From the NCBI GenBank assembly GCA_008921705.1, contig VFFE01009205.1, positions 1,998,514 to 2,062,513 on the forward strand: a DNA stretch of 64,000 bases, written 5' to 3'. Within the stretch, counting starts at the first letter, position 1. The number at the start of each line of letters is the position of its first letter. The translations under genes were made by a program, and so were the position numbers. Below, in pieces: positions 25,113 to 36,882 of this stretch. The notes beneath the pieces were generated by a model. The model was not told the DNA's origin and did no database searches. It worked only from the letters and a program-made list of their open reading frames with translations. The stretch comes from Burhinus oedicnemus. Its lineage: Eukaryota; Chordata; Aves; Charadriiformes; Burhinidae.

Positions 25113-26549
25113 CTGTCCTTGTAAGGTTACACGACTTCTGTCTTGCAGATGCTGATTAGAAACTGAAGAATGCCAAGGATGGATCTGACTTTGAGATTGT
25201 GCCCGAACAAGATCAGATGACTGTGTTACTTGCTGTGGCGTTATATGGTGTTCCAGGTCATGCTCTAAAACATGGCTTGTGCTATCCTGAACAAATGCAG
25301 AATCATCAAACTGTGGCAGAAGGTCTTCCTGAAGGAGGTCATCCGGGTCAAGTCCTGTAAATGGTTCATTATGAGTCTCGACTTGGTGAAGTAAGTTCTC
25401 ATCTAAAGATGTAAAACCGTTGCTTTCAATAGGGTCAGTGAAATGGCTTATCTGAGAAGCAGAACCAGCAGAAGCTGGAAAATTAATATTCACAGGAGAG
25501 AGTTTTGAACTACTAAAGTTGCCCTGAGGATGCGCAGAATGCAACATTTGAAAACTATTTGAATTCAAAGGTGTATCAGGATTCAACATGTGCTCAGTTG
25601 TTTCTTGCTTGGTCCCTGTTTGAGATGAAAAGGCATCGCTTCCAGTGAAGTCGGAGATAGAGTGTGTCTGCTGGCTAGTAGAAAGAGCTGTTGTAGACTG
25701 AAGAAGGCTGGTTGGAGAAATGTGGTTATTAGAATAAGAATAAGGAGATGAAAATTGTTGGCCATTATTGACAGAACATGGAGTAATAGTTGGGGACTGT
25801 CCATCAAAATTTCCTTCCTGATTCCCACAAAAATGTATTGAAGCACTTGCAGTCTGAGAAAACTGTTGAACAGACAGAGGCTGCTGTGAAGTTGATGGAT
25901 TAGAAACCGGAGGTGGGTGGTTAACACTGACTCTGTGAGAAGTAGATACATTAACTTCCATGAAGTCTTTTGGCTGACTCAGAGCATCTTGCCCCGTGTT
26001 GTTTCTGCTTTGTTGAGACCGTAGAGAGGCACACTGATGCTGCGGTTCATTGGCCTGAAATAAGGCAAAGTCATGGTGTGCTACAAAGCTTTTGTTTTGC
26101 TGCATAGACTGAGAATGTCCTTGGTGAAAGGGGGACCCATTTTGATTTGAAACAGTTGTGGCAGTTTGATGACCCCACATAGGACTACCATCAGCCACGT
26201 CTGGAAACATCCCATTAGACTGGTTTTGCGGATGAATTGGTGAACAATTGAATTGAGAGTGTGGTGATAAGACGTTGTCAGCTGAGCTATTAAAAGACTG
26301 GTTTACTGAGTGAAGTTTCAGTGAATCATACTGATTCAGCTGATCAAACTCACTCATCTTTTGGGGATTTTGAGCATCTTGCACATGGTTCAATGAGTCT
26401 ATGTGCAAAGGTTCAAATTCTGCACCCAAATTCAATTCATCAACAAGTGAAACAGGTCCAGGTTGAACAAAGGCATCATCTGACAAACCTTCTAAGGTCT
26501 CACTAAAAAGATTGGCATCATCAAAAAAATCCATCATAGGATCAGTCAT
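25113..26549 (-). CDS. CHD9: CHD9 exon 2 coding part, N-terminal 479 residues
   Basis: Start-codon exon of CHD9. The product begins MTDPMMDFFDDANLFSETLE and keeps the CHD9 landmarks SDDAFVQPGPVSLVDELNLG, EFEPLHIDSLNHVQ, VLSPHSQFNCSPIHPQNQ, GSPMWGHQTATT and NKSFVAHHDFALFQANE. Most of the 479 residues are disordered and rich in Ser, Gln, Asn and His. An acidic, leucine-containing patch (LDPDDLLQEDLLPQFDD, about residues 400-416) is a plausible interaction or activation segment. The start is firm: an in-frame TGA lies 30 bases upstream (26579-26577) and the ATG has A at -3. The exon ends in codon 479 (CAG) at the donor CAG|GTATGT (GT at 25112-25111), phase 0. Eighteen further open codons beyond it are intron. 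CHD9 acts in the nucleus as an ATP-dependent chromatin remodeller and has been described as a nuclear-receptor coactivator; the motor domains are outside this window. Confidence 0.97.
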
Positions 26550-26717
26550 CTTGATAAGTCTGTACTGCTTTTTCTCTCAACTCCAAAGGGAGTCAGTTTT
26601 GGCTCTCCGCAGTGAACAGAAACAAATGACATCCAGCGGTCACCACCTTATCCAAGGCATGCCAACATCCATTAGTGCTTCTGATGAAACATTCGTCTTA
26701 AAGCATTAAAGCATCCT
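26546..26717 (-). promoter_or_regulatory. CHD9: CHD9 5' UTR in exon 2 with a chain of upstream ORFs
   Basis: Exon 2 starts at 26717, after the acceptor CCCTCCCAG. The 168 bases before the CHD9 ATG hold six upstream ATGs with stops. Two are minimal frames, ATG-CTT-TAA, at 26714-26706 and 26706-26698, overlapping as TAATG. One of six codons (26692-26672) ends in TAA overlapping the next ATG, again as TAATG. That next frame has ten codons (26672-26640), and one of six codons (26668-26648) lies inside it. The last, of 28 codons (26632-26546), ends with a TGA overlapping the main ATG as ATGA. This layout would hold back or re-channel initiation of CHD9 by reinitiation. Positions are read directly; the regulatory effect is inferred. 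Confidence 0.8.
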
Positions 26718-26765
26718 CTGGGAGGGGAAAAGGGCGGGGGGGTGGGGAAAGAAGAGAGAAAAAAA
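26718..26765 (-). promoter_or_regulatory. CHD9: Exon 2 splice acceptor with C-rich tract / G-quadruplex motif on the other strand
   Basis: On the CHD9 strand the acceptor is a long pyrimidine tract (TTTCTCTCTTCTTTCCCC, then C-runs) ending CCCTCCCAG at 26718. The plus strand of the same stretch (26720-26747) has five G-runs of three to seven bases with loops of one to four, a strong G-quadruplex pattern. In the RNA the runs are cytosines, so poly(C)-binding proteins could meet the splice site. Confidence 0.75.
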
Positions 26766-29700
26766 TTACTTTCATGACTTTCCTTATCACTCCTTCCCCT
26801 TCCCAACACTTTTATGGATTTTTGGTATTTTGTTCATAACTTTACAGTTTAGTTAAACTACACATCAATTATTTTTGCTTATACTTGATGCCCTGTGCAG
26901 TGTTTATCAGTTTTGTGTCTTATGTAATGAAAGTAATATTTGATGTTTTAAATGTAATGGTTTCAATGTTTTCACTCAGTTTGCTGCATTTCCTAAGCAC
27001 AGTTTTAGATTCTCCTTTGCCATTTACATTAGAACTACCAAATTGTAAAGAACTGTGTTTTTTAGTAGTCCAGAATTAAAATGTTTGTAGCAAGAAATCA
27101 TACAATACACAAAATGTACGCAGTAATTTTGGATGTTTAAACAAGAAACTTGAGAAGTTATAAACTACGTTTAATAACAAAGCTACCTTGACTTCAGTAG
27201 GAACAGCTGTGATACTCTGTTTCTTCTATTTAAGTTACATTAAGTAAGATTCTGAAAAAATGTGTTTTACCTCAAAGACATACTCGAACTCTTATTTAAA
27301 GGAAAGACAAGGATGAATACAGTGATACAGTCAAAGATAAACAGAGGGAAAGAACTACCTTTGGTTTAACAGAGTTTACACACTTACCTAGTTTTGAAAC
27401 ACAAGATGTTTTATTCACAGTATCTCTGAGTGATCACCAATGAATTACTTTGCAACCAGGGATTTCGGCAAGGGGAGCTGAGAAGGATGGTTAGTTTAAC
27501 TTTAGCCTAAGAACTTGCACATTCATAGTGTAATCAAACAGAATGGGAAATGAATGAAAATGTGTGTCTCCGATAACTTACCTCCCCAGATAACTAGTAA
27601 ACCTCTAGAATAGAGGAGCAATCGCTTTATATGAGTATCTTCATGGAATAACCATTCCTTTATCCTGTCAATACATATATCTAATTACTTTAAAGAAAAA
27701 AGGAAGAAAACAGCCACAGCTTTTAATGCCTGACCCTACTACTAAAGCTCACTTTCATGCCCTCCTCTACTTCAATTCCAATTCTTCATTAATGAATTCT
27801 CCTAAAAATAAAAAAAGAATAGGATCCTTCCAGAAATGGACACACTGGAAACCTGAAATATTCTCTTGTAGACAAGGTTCATGTTGAACCAATTAACTAC
27901 AAAGGAGTCTTTGACAAGCTCATGGAAACTTGTTCTGCTTATGTTCCTAGTCCACTGAAGTGTCATGACCATAGTCAGAATAAAGCCTAACCTAAATCAA
28001 TAAACCTTATTGCGGATTTGGGGTTATAAAGCTTCTGGTCTACTCAGAAAAAGTACAGATGGATCCTGTGTCACACTGGAAGACACCAGTTGGTGACATC
28101 TATGAAGTATGAATTGGTATGGGTGTTAATTGCTATGAGTATAGAGAACAAGCACGCTATAAAAAAGGCACAGAAGCTTAGGAAGGTGACAACTTTGCAT
28201 AGCAAAGTAGCCGTGGATTCCAGATGACACATATACAACTTACTGCTTAAAGTTAGGACTTCCTGAAGTCCCAAGTTAAGGGAAGCACTAACATAAATTA
28301 GACGCTGCAATCTTCGAACACTGATTAAGTTGTCTACTTAGGATTAAAAGCAATAGAATGTCTTTCCCAGTATCAAACACCTTCCAACAGATGATAAACT
28401 AACATCAGGATCCAGGTCTGTAGCATTTCTAACATAATCATCTCTCATCTTAGGATATTTCAACTCAAAAGATAAGTCAGGGGAGAGCTATTTTAGCTAA
28501 GAGAAGACAACCAAGTCAGCATAACTACAAGGAAAGAATACTGTAAGCACAGAACAAATGATCTAATTAAAGAAACCCCCATCTGGGGACAGATTGACGG
28601 AAATCATGGTAGCCATGTGTAAAATGTCATGTTCCAGGCTATTAAGGACTCTGCTGTAAAAAACCTCAAATTTGAAGCCTGTATCGATAAAAGTTTACAT
28701 ATTGAGACTGAGTATAAATAGCTCAGCAGACTGCATACAGCTCCTTGGTTATGCCCAGAGGTAAACCATGTTTCACTGTGACAGGAAGGCTATTCCATTT
28801 GTGCTAAATTGAAAAAATAGAAAGAGAGATTTCTTCCATCTTTAGCAACAGGATGTACAATTTTTATTTTATTTTTTTTTTTTTTTACATGGGCTAAGTG
28901 AAATATGGGCCAGCTACTCTATTGTAATTAACTACTATACATGTTCTTGAGTTTAACTACATAGTAGCCTAGAACTATCAAGCAGGACTAAAACAACCCT
29001 GTGTTGAAAAAAAAACCACATACCAGACAAACTCTTCATGTTTTAATGACTACTGTGTACCTTTATAGTAAAAAATTGGAAAAAAGCATGCGTAACAGCT
29101 AGCATCACTGCAGTTGCAACACTATAACTCAGAGCTTGTCTCACAGAAGTTTTCTTCTTTGCTCAAAACCCAAGAAACACTTTTCATCTTAGTTTCTCCT
29201 ACTTTCTTTCAGTATAAGAAAAAAAAAGGGAGCAAATAAGAAACAATCAATACAAACTCTCTTTTTAAAATGCAAAGGCTTTAAAAAACAAATAAATTTT
29301 AGCAAGTATAAAAAGGAAATGTAACTTGAAGAGGTCAGCTTCACTTCAAGGATCCAAGCAAGATGGATAGCACAGGTGAACTTCCAAACTGAGAAATCCA
29401 AAGGCTAGACACATGAGAAACCTCTCCAGGTTAATTAGACCAAGATAAATTTATTATGAAGAAAGCTCCTCTGTAGAGAGGAGATCATGAAGAGGGAAAA
29501 AAAAAAAACCAAAACCCAAAACCCCGGACGTCTTTTGGAAAGGATACCCCTGTACACAGCCCCAACACAACTCAAGCAAAGACACCTTGGTTTTTGACCA
29601 GTGAAGTACTTTCACCACTAGGCTTTTTCTTCAGTGTCTACAAAATCCATCATGTTTTTTCAGCCCAAAGAAAAGTGTAACTTTGAAATTCAAGGATATT

Positions 29701-32700
29701 GATCTGGAGAAACTAGCCTTTCAGACAAAGTCATCTTCCAAATTTATTAAGCAACTGTCCTTTTTGTTTCTCTCTGCTGTACTTGAATACGAAAATATTA
29801 GATGCTCAGCTTGCAAGTTGTGAGGGCTTATGAAGGCAAACTGTGATGCATTTCTGAACTTAATTGGCATACAAATACTACTTTTCTGTCTCTTCCTTAA
29901 AAAACCCTACCTCCTCACATCTAACTCACTGAAACAAAAGTTCTGACATGGAAACTTTTTACATGCTTTCTGTAAAGGATTCTCTTCTCCATGTTCTTAC
30001 TCCCTCTTATACAGAAAATTATGGCAGCTACAATCATGTTTTAAAACACTTTTATCCAGCCTTCTCCTTCTCCAAACAGATCTGTGGTACCAATTTTAAA
30101 CTTTGGACATGCTTTTACCTTCAACTGGCAGAAAAATATTTAAGGAAATAAACATTTTGAAGACTTTCATTTACTGGACTTGACAACTACAAGTTCAACA
30201 ACGCAACAGCAGCCAGTGTTTTATAGTATCAGTTCCAGAATACTCCTCATAGAAGATAAGCTTCTGCTGGAGCTGCATTTTAATCACAATGGTGAAACTA
30301 GATTTGAATCCCTACTCAATAAAGCAAACTACAGTAAAAGACGCAGAATGTGTTAAAGAAAGAGAGAGGAAAAAGAACTCTCCCTTCTTCCTTAAAAAGG
30401 CAAATCTTTGCTTTGTAAAAACTCAGTATTTCACTGCAAAAAATCACTGTTATGATAAATAATTCCATTTTATGGCAACCTAAAGTTTGATTTCTCTTAG
30501 TAAATGTAATTTGACATCTTTGTGCCCTCTTGAATCAGAATTCTCATCAGAATTGAGAATTTCTGATGAAGTTACACTTCTTGTAAAAACTAAATTAATT
30601 CTAATGCCTCATATGTCTCAATTCTCTACCGTTATTGCATACTGATTTAATGTTAATCTTTTGTCCAGCTTAGTGTTGGCAAGATCCTTCTACAACATCA
30701 ATGTTTAAGCACTGCTTGGACCAATTCAAGACATAAAATGAGCACAATAGAGGTACAACCTGATGAAGCAACCAGAAGACTACAGCTGTTGTACCTGAAT
30801 TTAAGAAGTTACTGCCCCCTGTCAGCTAGAATTGCTTCAACAATATTTACCAACTATAGGACCTTTGGTAAATTTAGAATTTTCTGCAGTGGGTTTTGTT
30901 TTGTTTTTTAAATATAATGGAACCCAGAGGCATTCAGCAATATTTCTCACTACTATTTAGTTTCTCCCTTTGTGTCTTAAACTCTCAACTTTGTAGCAGT
31001 CAGGCTCATTTTATGTAGAAAACTAATCAACAGGAACTACTAGAACTACTACACGGTAACTACTATCTAACAGCTATGTAACAAAATCATACATTAGACT
31101 CACTATTCTAAAAAAAATCCAAAGTTTGGAGTTTTTTTTTTTAATAACATGAAGTTTTCTAAGATTAATTACCATTAAACATCAACAGTATCCCCCACGC
31201 TAAGGTGAAACACATTTATTTCAAGGTGCGCTATCTTCAAATATGGTAAAGCATCTAGAATTTAAACAGTAATTTTTTTCAGTTTGCCAACTGTATCACT
31301 TTGTCTCGCACAAAAACACAGCATTTTCTCCAAGAAGTATTAAGTTATTCTACAAACATACTTGAATCAGAACAGAAATATCTCTCAGCTCTTGGGTTTT
31401 TTTGTCTGGTCACTATTCATTAAACTGAACACGTATACTTTCTTTAATCTACTAATTCTTAACATTGAGAGATCTATTAAATAAAGATTTATACCAAAGT
31501 ATTAGAACAGGAGAAATGGTATTAAAATAGATGTTGTAAGTCCAAGTGAATGCAAAAAACTAGTTTCCACATAACCCATGTTTTTCATTTAAAAAAAAGT
31601 GTTATATTCTGTACAGCCTAAAACTATCTTTTCAATTACAAACAATATAAATCAATGCATTATTAGTGTTCCTCTTAATCTGCAAAAGCAGCTCTCATGT
31701 ACTACTACTGTAATTCTAACTTTTTGAAACTTTTAGATCTTTTCCAAATTTTACTTACGACGTTCAAAACCACTTAGAAATGAAACTGGCTACACTCAGC
31801 CAAGTTTGTTTCCTTTCCTTCAGTGTGCATGCAAGCAGAATGAATCAATACCAGAGCTAGGTTAGGAAACTGAGGTTTCAAGTTAACACAGTTAATGCAA
31901 CTCCTTGTAAAGCCTGTGTTTGTGTGTATGTGTGGGGAGGGGGGTGGGAAGAAACCTCCATTTTGGTTGCTCATCAGAGTTTAATAACAACCCTTTATTG
32001 TCATCAGAAAGACCAACCAAGAAGAAATTTTATACTACATTAGCATGCGGTAGATCTGAGTTGTAAAAAGACAAGCTGTAGTTACAAACACAAGCAAGAG
32101 CAGAAATGAAGGGAATGCTACAATATTTAAAGACCAGAAGAAAGGGAAATAAAGATTTATTTTACAGAATACATCAAAAAAGAATGAACACGTAAGACAA
32201 CAGAATGGAATAAAGATATCAAATTTTGCATTCAAAAAAATGAAGTGGGAGTAGCAGTAAAATACAAGATGATAAAAACTACTGAAGTGTTTCATTTCAT
32301 TAATTGCATTGTTGATTACTTTTGATGAAGTGACAACAGAAAACAAGCTACTGTAATCATAAGCAAGTAAATCAGGTAAAGATTCAGCACATTACCATGA
32401 TATCCACACTTTTATACTTCGACAGATTAAGTATCACTTCTTCACATGACTGATGTGCGACAGTACCAGAGATAAGAGGAAGTGAGTGACTTTGATGGCC
32501 ATTTTTCACAAAAGACGTTGAAACAACAGCTATCCAGACAAGTAACAGAAGTGATCTCAGAAGGAAGCCAGGGACAAGTGAGTAGACAGAAGGAATTAAA
32601 ACTGAAGTCATAAAAGCATGACATAACAGAAATCCAGACTACAGGCAAAGGATACAGAAGGGGTGAATACAGATAGTCATAACTAGGGAAGAGTTTTACA

Positions 32701-35031
32701 TTATAGGCATGCAAAGTGGTGGGCTTTTTTCAGGGCGAGGGGGGAAGCAATGCAACCAGGCATAACAGACTTGCTTCCAAACAAGAGATCTGCCAGAGAG
32801 AATGGAAAAAATCATTGTATTTGCTAAGTTTTATGTAGCATACAACAGCATGACAGGTTTGTGGCTTTGTATGATTTGCCTATCTATTAGCAGATGGAAC
32901 ACTGTGTCAAAAGAGGTAGACATCACAGCATGTTAAAAACCAGACACTCAAAAAACTGATCACTTCTGCATAATATTAGGAAATGACAGAGACATTCCTT
33001 CCCCAATATTGAAAATAAAAGACAATTACACTATCATTATTTGTCAGATTTAATTATAACTAAAGCTTTGGCTGAGTTAAAAAAGCTGCAGTAAATTAAA
33101 TAATACAGAAGCTACTTCCCACTGATATGCCAACATAAATGATATTCTATTATAGATTTAAAGATCAATGTACATGTTAAATTTAAAACACACAAAGGGA
33201 CAGCCCAATTTCCTCAAAATCCCAGAAACGTAGAAGAATAAAAAAGGAACATTTAGACATTTAGGGAATAAAAGAGTTCATCTCTACTAACAGAAAGGAA
33301 TAAGTAAGTCTTTGTACAAGAGTGCCATGGTATTGGCACTCAATTAAGGATTGAAAAGATGCAGTTTCTCTTATTGTTATCATTAAATTAAAATAAAACT
33401 TGTTTGGGTAGCCTGTTTCATTAACTAAAATGCCATGCATCCAGTTATATAGATAAATATGCATTATTATGTTTTAAAATTGCTTTTCATCGATACGCAT
33501 TTATAATTATTTTTGAGTAATAAGCCATCCCTTTAGTAAAATCATACCCTCAACACACTGGTTTTGTTTAGAATTCTATTCTGATACAGAGGTCACAAAA
33601 GATAACTCAAGTACCTTGTATTTTGATTTGAAGATTAGGAAGAGAAAGATTTGAAACTGATGGACCTAAATTGAGTTCTCAGGACCAGGTTCCAAACCAT
33701 GGCTACAGTTCCAACTCTGAGTAACAGTGTAAGACTGGAGCAAACTGCCTTGCGTGTGCTTGTCACAGTAATTCAGAGTAGTCTGTTCTCACACCTACAC
33801 TTGTTTTGCTTGCACCAAACACCTCATGTAACTTTTTCCCCCCCTCTACTCCCCAGACATGCACGAACTCCCTTCTACCACCTCTCCTCCTTTCTGCTGA
33901 AGCAGGTAGCCTCTGCGAAATAAATATTAAAGATTTATAGAAGAAAAAAAAAATATTCAGTAACTGTCAATTGTTATGGTCATTCATAAAAGTTAAAGTC
34001 AACCAACATGACAAATGGCATTTCACTTGGAAAGAAAATCCATCTTTCAATGCAACTAAAGACAAACTTCTACCATTCTCAAAAATGCTTGCCTACATTG
34101 TGAATGGGACAGCTTCTTTATTGAGAGCAGCTTTGCTTAAGCTGTACAGAGCAAAACCCTACCAAACAGAAAGTCCATCACCGAACTCTGTATAAAAGAT
34201 ACAGGATATCAGGAAGTCCCACAGCACATCTGGGCCACTCACCACACTTCGTTAAGAGATCCATTTTAACATTAATTAACATTAATTTTTAACTCAAGGT
34301 AAATCTATAAAGTGTCAAAATGATGTTTCAGCAATCAGTGCTTAATATACGGAGAGAACACATCATAACAAATTCTGTAACATACGAAGTAATCTTAGCT
34401 GTTTTATTTAGAGACCCACAAAAACCCAAAAATACTAGTAGCATTAAGAAAAATTTCTATTTTCTAGCAAGACTTTTGTGTTTTTATTGTTTCTACTGTT
34501 TAGAAGTGGGGGTGTGTCATACAATAAAGTTTCTTCAGATGAAATATGGTTTATATTTTTGAAAAAAAGTGGTGGTGTTTTTTTTAATCGCACAAAATTC
34601 ACATCCTTTCTTTTGTTGCTTTCCAGGATGGAGTTTCTTTCTTCCCAAAACTCCAAATTCAAAAAATGTACAGTGAGATGCCAAATTAAAGCCTGTCGAA
34701 CTGTTGTATACATCAGAAAAGGAATCTCAAATCACAGACCAATTTTTAAATTATTTACCTACATACCACCATGCTGTCTCTCTATTTATAATAGTAAGAG
34801 TCACAGTGATTTAGTTAAAACGCTGAGACTTAGATATATGAACTCCAACATTTAATAATTAGCTTGGGTGAAAATTAAGAGCTAGCACAGGCACCTAAAG
34901 AACCCTATACTATAATAAGTATTTGATTAACCTATAAGACATAAAAATAAGTTGCTGAAATCTTCTAAATTAAAAATGCATCACAAGATATTTAAGAAAA
35001 GGGCCCAAGTAAATATAAAAAGTATCCTTAC

Positions 35032-35120
35032 CCATGAGTATAGAACACATCTCTTCAATGAAGAATTAAGAAGCTCAGAGATGTGCTTTAAATCTAGATG
35101 GATACCTCATCATTAGAGAC
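35032..35120 (-). other. CHD9: Candidate CHD9 untranslated exon (89 bases)
   Basis: On the CHD9 strand 89 bases lie between a good acceptor (ATGTTTCATTTTCAG, ending at 35121) and a good donor (CATGG|GTAAGGATA, GT at 35031-35030). All three frames contain stops, so it would be untranslated. It includes an ATG-ATG frame of 12 codons ending in TGA, and near its 3' end an ATG that, if joined to exon 2, would run 12 codons and stop at one of the exon 2 ATG-CTT-TAA frames. CHD genes often have optional 5' UTR exons in long first introns. Support is splice-signal quality only. Confidence 0.4.
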
Positions 35121-36440
35121 CTGAAAATGAAACATGGTAAACAAGTCACACAATAACCAACTTCAGGAGTACATATTCAAATACAATACTTTAAACTCAA
35201 AAATTTAATAGATACCATAAAACCAAGAACAGCAGAATTAATATACAATCACTAATAATAATAATTTTGTAAATGTCTGATAAATAGGCAATATAAGTGT
35301 CCATTTTGTAGGACCACTGAAAAAAACCCAACCCTACAAACCTCTACGGTTGAAGGGCAGTCTGTGCCAGAATACTAGAAGTTGTAGGCCAACTTTAAGA
35401 CACGATATAAGGACCAGAAAAAAAAAAACAAACAAAAAACCCCAAAACCCACAAGGTTTTGAGATTAGGTTTTAAACCTGTCAATGCAAAAAGCCCTGTA
35501 CATATTATCTTTTAACAGCAGTATGCTATTACATACTGACAGGTGTATTTGCCCATAGGAATTGACCCTGCTTTTCTGGGGGAGCATGCTTGCATAAGAG
35601 TTTTAGCCTGCTCCTTCCCGTGACAGTAGGTAGAGGAGCTCAACTTCAAGAAAACATTACACAGCTTACAGGAAAATGTGCATGGGGTGAAAGTAAAGGC
35701 TTCTAGGGCCTGTGTGTAAAAGCCTCAAAGCACACAAAAATACCTTCTAACATTAAAAGACAAGAAAAAAATTAGCACAGGAACTTACATTCTATACCAG
35801 TGTGTTTTTCCATAAACAATGCTGCCCTTTCAAAAACACGATCATTCTCTCCAAGGCGCAGAGCAACCTCCAATTCTAATAAATAGATTTCCCTCTTCCC
35901 TAAATATAGTTTCTTGGTGACAAACTCTTAAACACCTTTGCAAGAATATTAATACAGTTCAACCTTTAATCTTTCTTAAAAGATAAGATAGCATACATCA
36001 CTGCATTAAGAAGCAGATTTTAACACAAGGATTACTTCTTCTCCCCACATCTTTGAGACAATGTTGTAACATGTCAAAGATATAAACTGGTTATAAGAGC
36101 TATCAAAAGTCTGCAATGTTCCAGTAAGAAAATGTATTCAGTACTAATTTGGTATATAAATTATTACATTTATCCTCCTTTTATTATTAAGTAACTTCAA
36201 GACTTATTCCAAGGTTGCTAAACTAAACTGTCTCTGCTGTGCACTAACAGGGACACTTAAATCATGCAAAGATTTCTTTTCTAACATTTATAAACAATAA
36301 GCTTGTGCCCAAACACATACTTAGGTGCAGGTTGTAAAATACTTCCATCTTTCTTTGTTACATATACGAAGTGATAGGAATTTTCTATCAGAACAGCCAG
36401 AAAACTTCCTCTAGTTGTTCTCTTTTTCTGTATTGGAACT

Positions 36441-36473
36441 CCCATCATGCAAACAGAGTTCCCATCATGCAAA
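36441..36473 (+). repeat. Direct repeat of CCCATCATGCAAA, 20-base period
   Basis: Two copies of a 13-base word spaced 20 bases apart. Each contains ATGCAAA, most of the POU-family octamer, but a binding role is only a guess. Confidence 0.7.
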
Positions 36474-36798
36474 AGTCCTCTTCACATCCAGAAAGTAGAA
36501 TCAAGTTTGAAATTATTTAACAGTCTGGTTTTATGCAGCATTTCAATATATTTTTTGGTTCCTAAACATCTGTTTATTTAAAAGTTCTTTGTTGATTAAA
36601 CAAAGTTAGAGTATAAAAGTTTTGCAATATATAAATTAAGTGAATAGAGGCATTCAAAAACTTATTTTTATTGAAAAAAAAGAAAAATTGAAAACTTCCA
36701 ATAAAGTAACTTTGCCTAGCTGTAAGAGCTCAACAGTAAAACAAAAGAAACCTAATTCACCTGTAACTACCATATAATACAAACACTATCTTAAGTTC

Positions 36799-36882
36799 TT
36801 GGCTATCCAAAACATAGCTGTTTGGCTATTCAAAACATAGCTATCCAAAACATTGGCTATCCAAAACATAGCTGTTTTGGAT
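36799..36882 (+). repeat. Local tandem repeat of a CTATCCAAAACAT unit ending in a hairpin
   Basis: Four imperfect copies of GGCTATCCAAAACATAGCT-like units follow one another within 84 bases. The last copy, ATCCAAAACA, is followed after TAGC by its perfect reverse complement TGTTTTGGAT (36859-36882), giving a 10-bp stem with a four-base loop. This looks like a recent small expansion by slippage or template switching. Confidence 0.8.

Noticed and set aside
25583..25951. 122-codon minus-strand frame within CHD9 exon 2
   Set aside because: It is an out-of-frame shadow of the CHD9 coding sequence.
30810..30825. ACTGCCCCCTGTCAG as a CTCF site
   Set aside because: The GCCCCCT core fits, but three positions in the flank, including TGG, do not, so it is weaker than the three sites listed.
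32384..32714. Two overlapping minus-strand hydrophobic frames
   Set aside because: They look like a membrane protein only because AT-rich sequence reads as Leu/Phe/Val/Ser; they are in different frames with no shared product.
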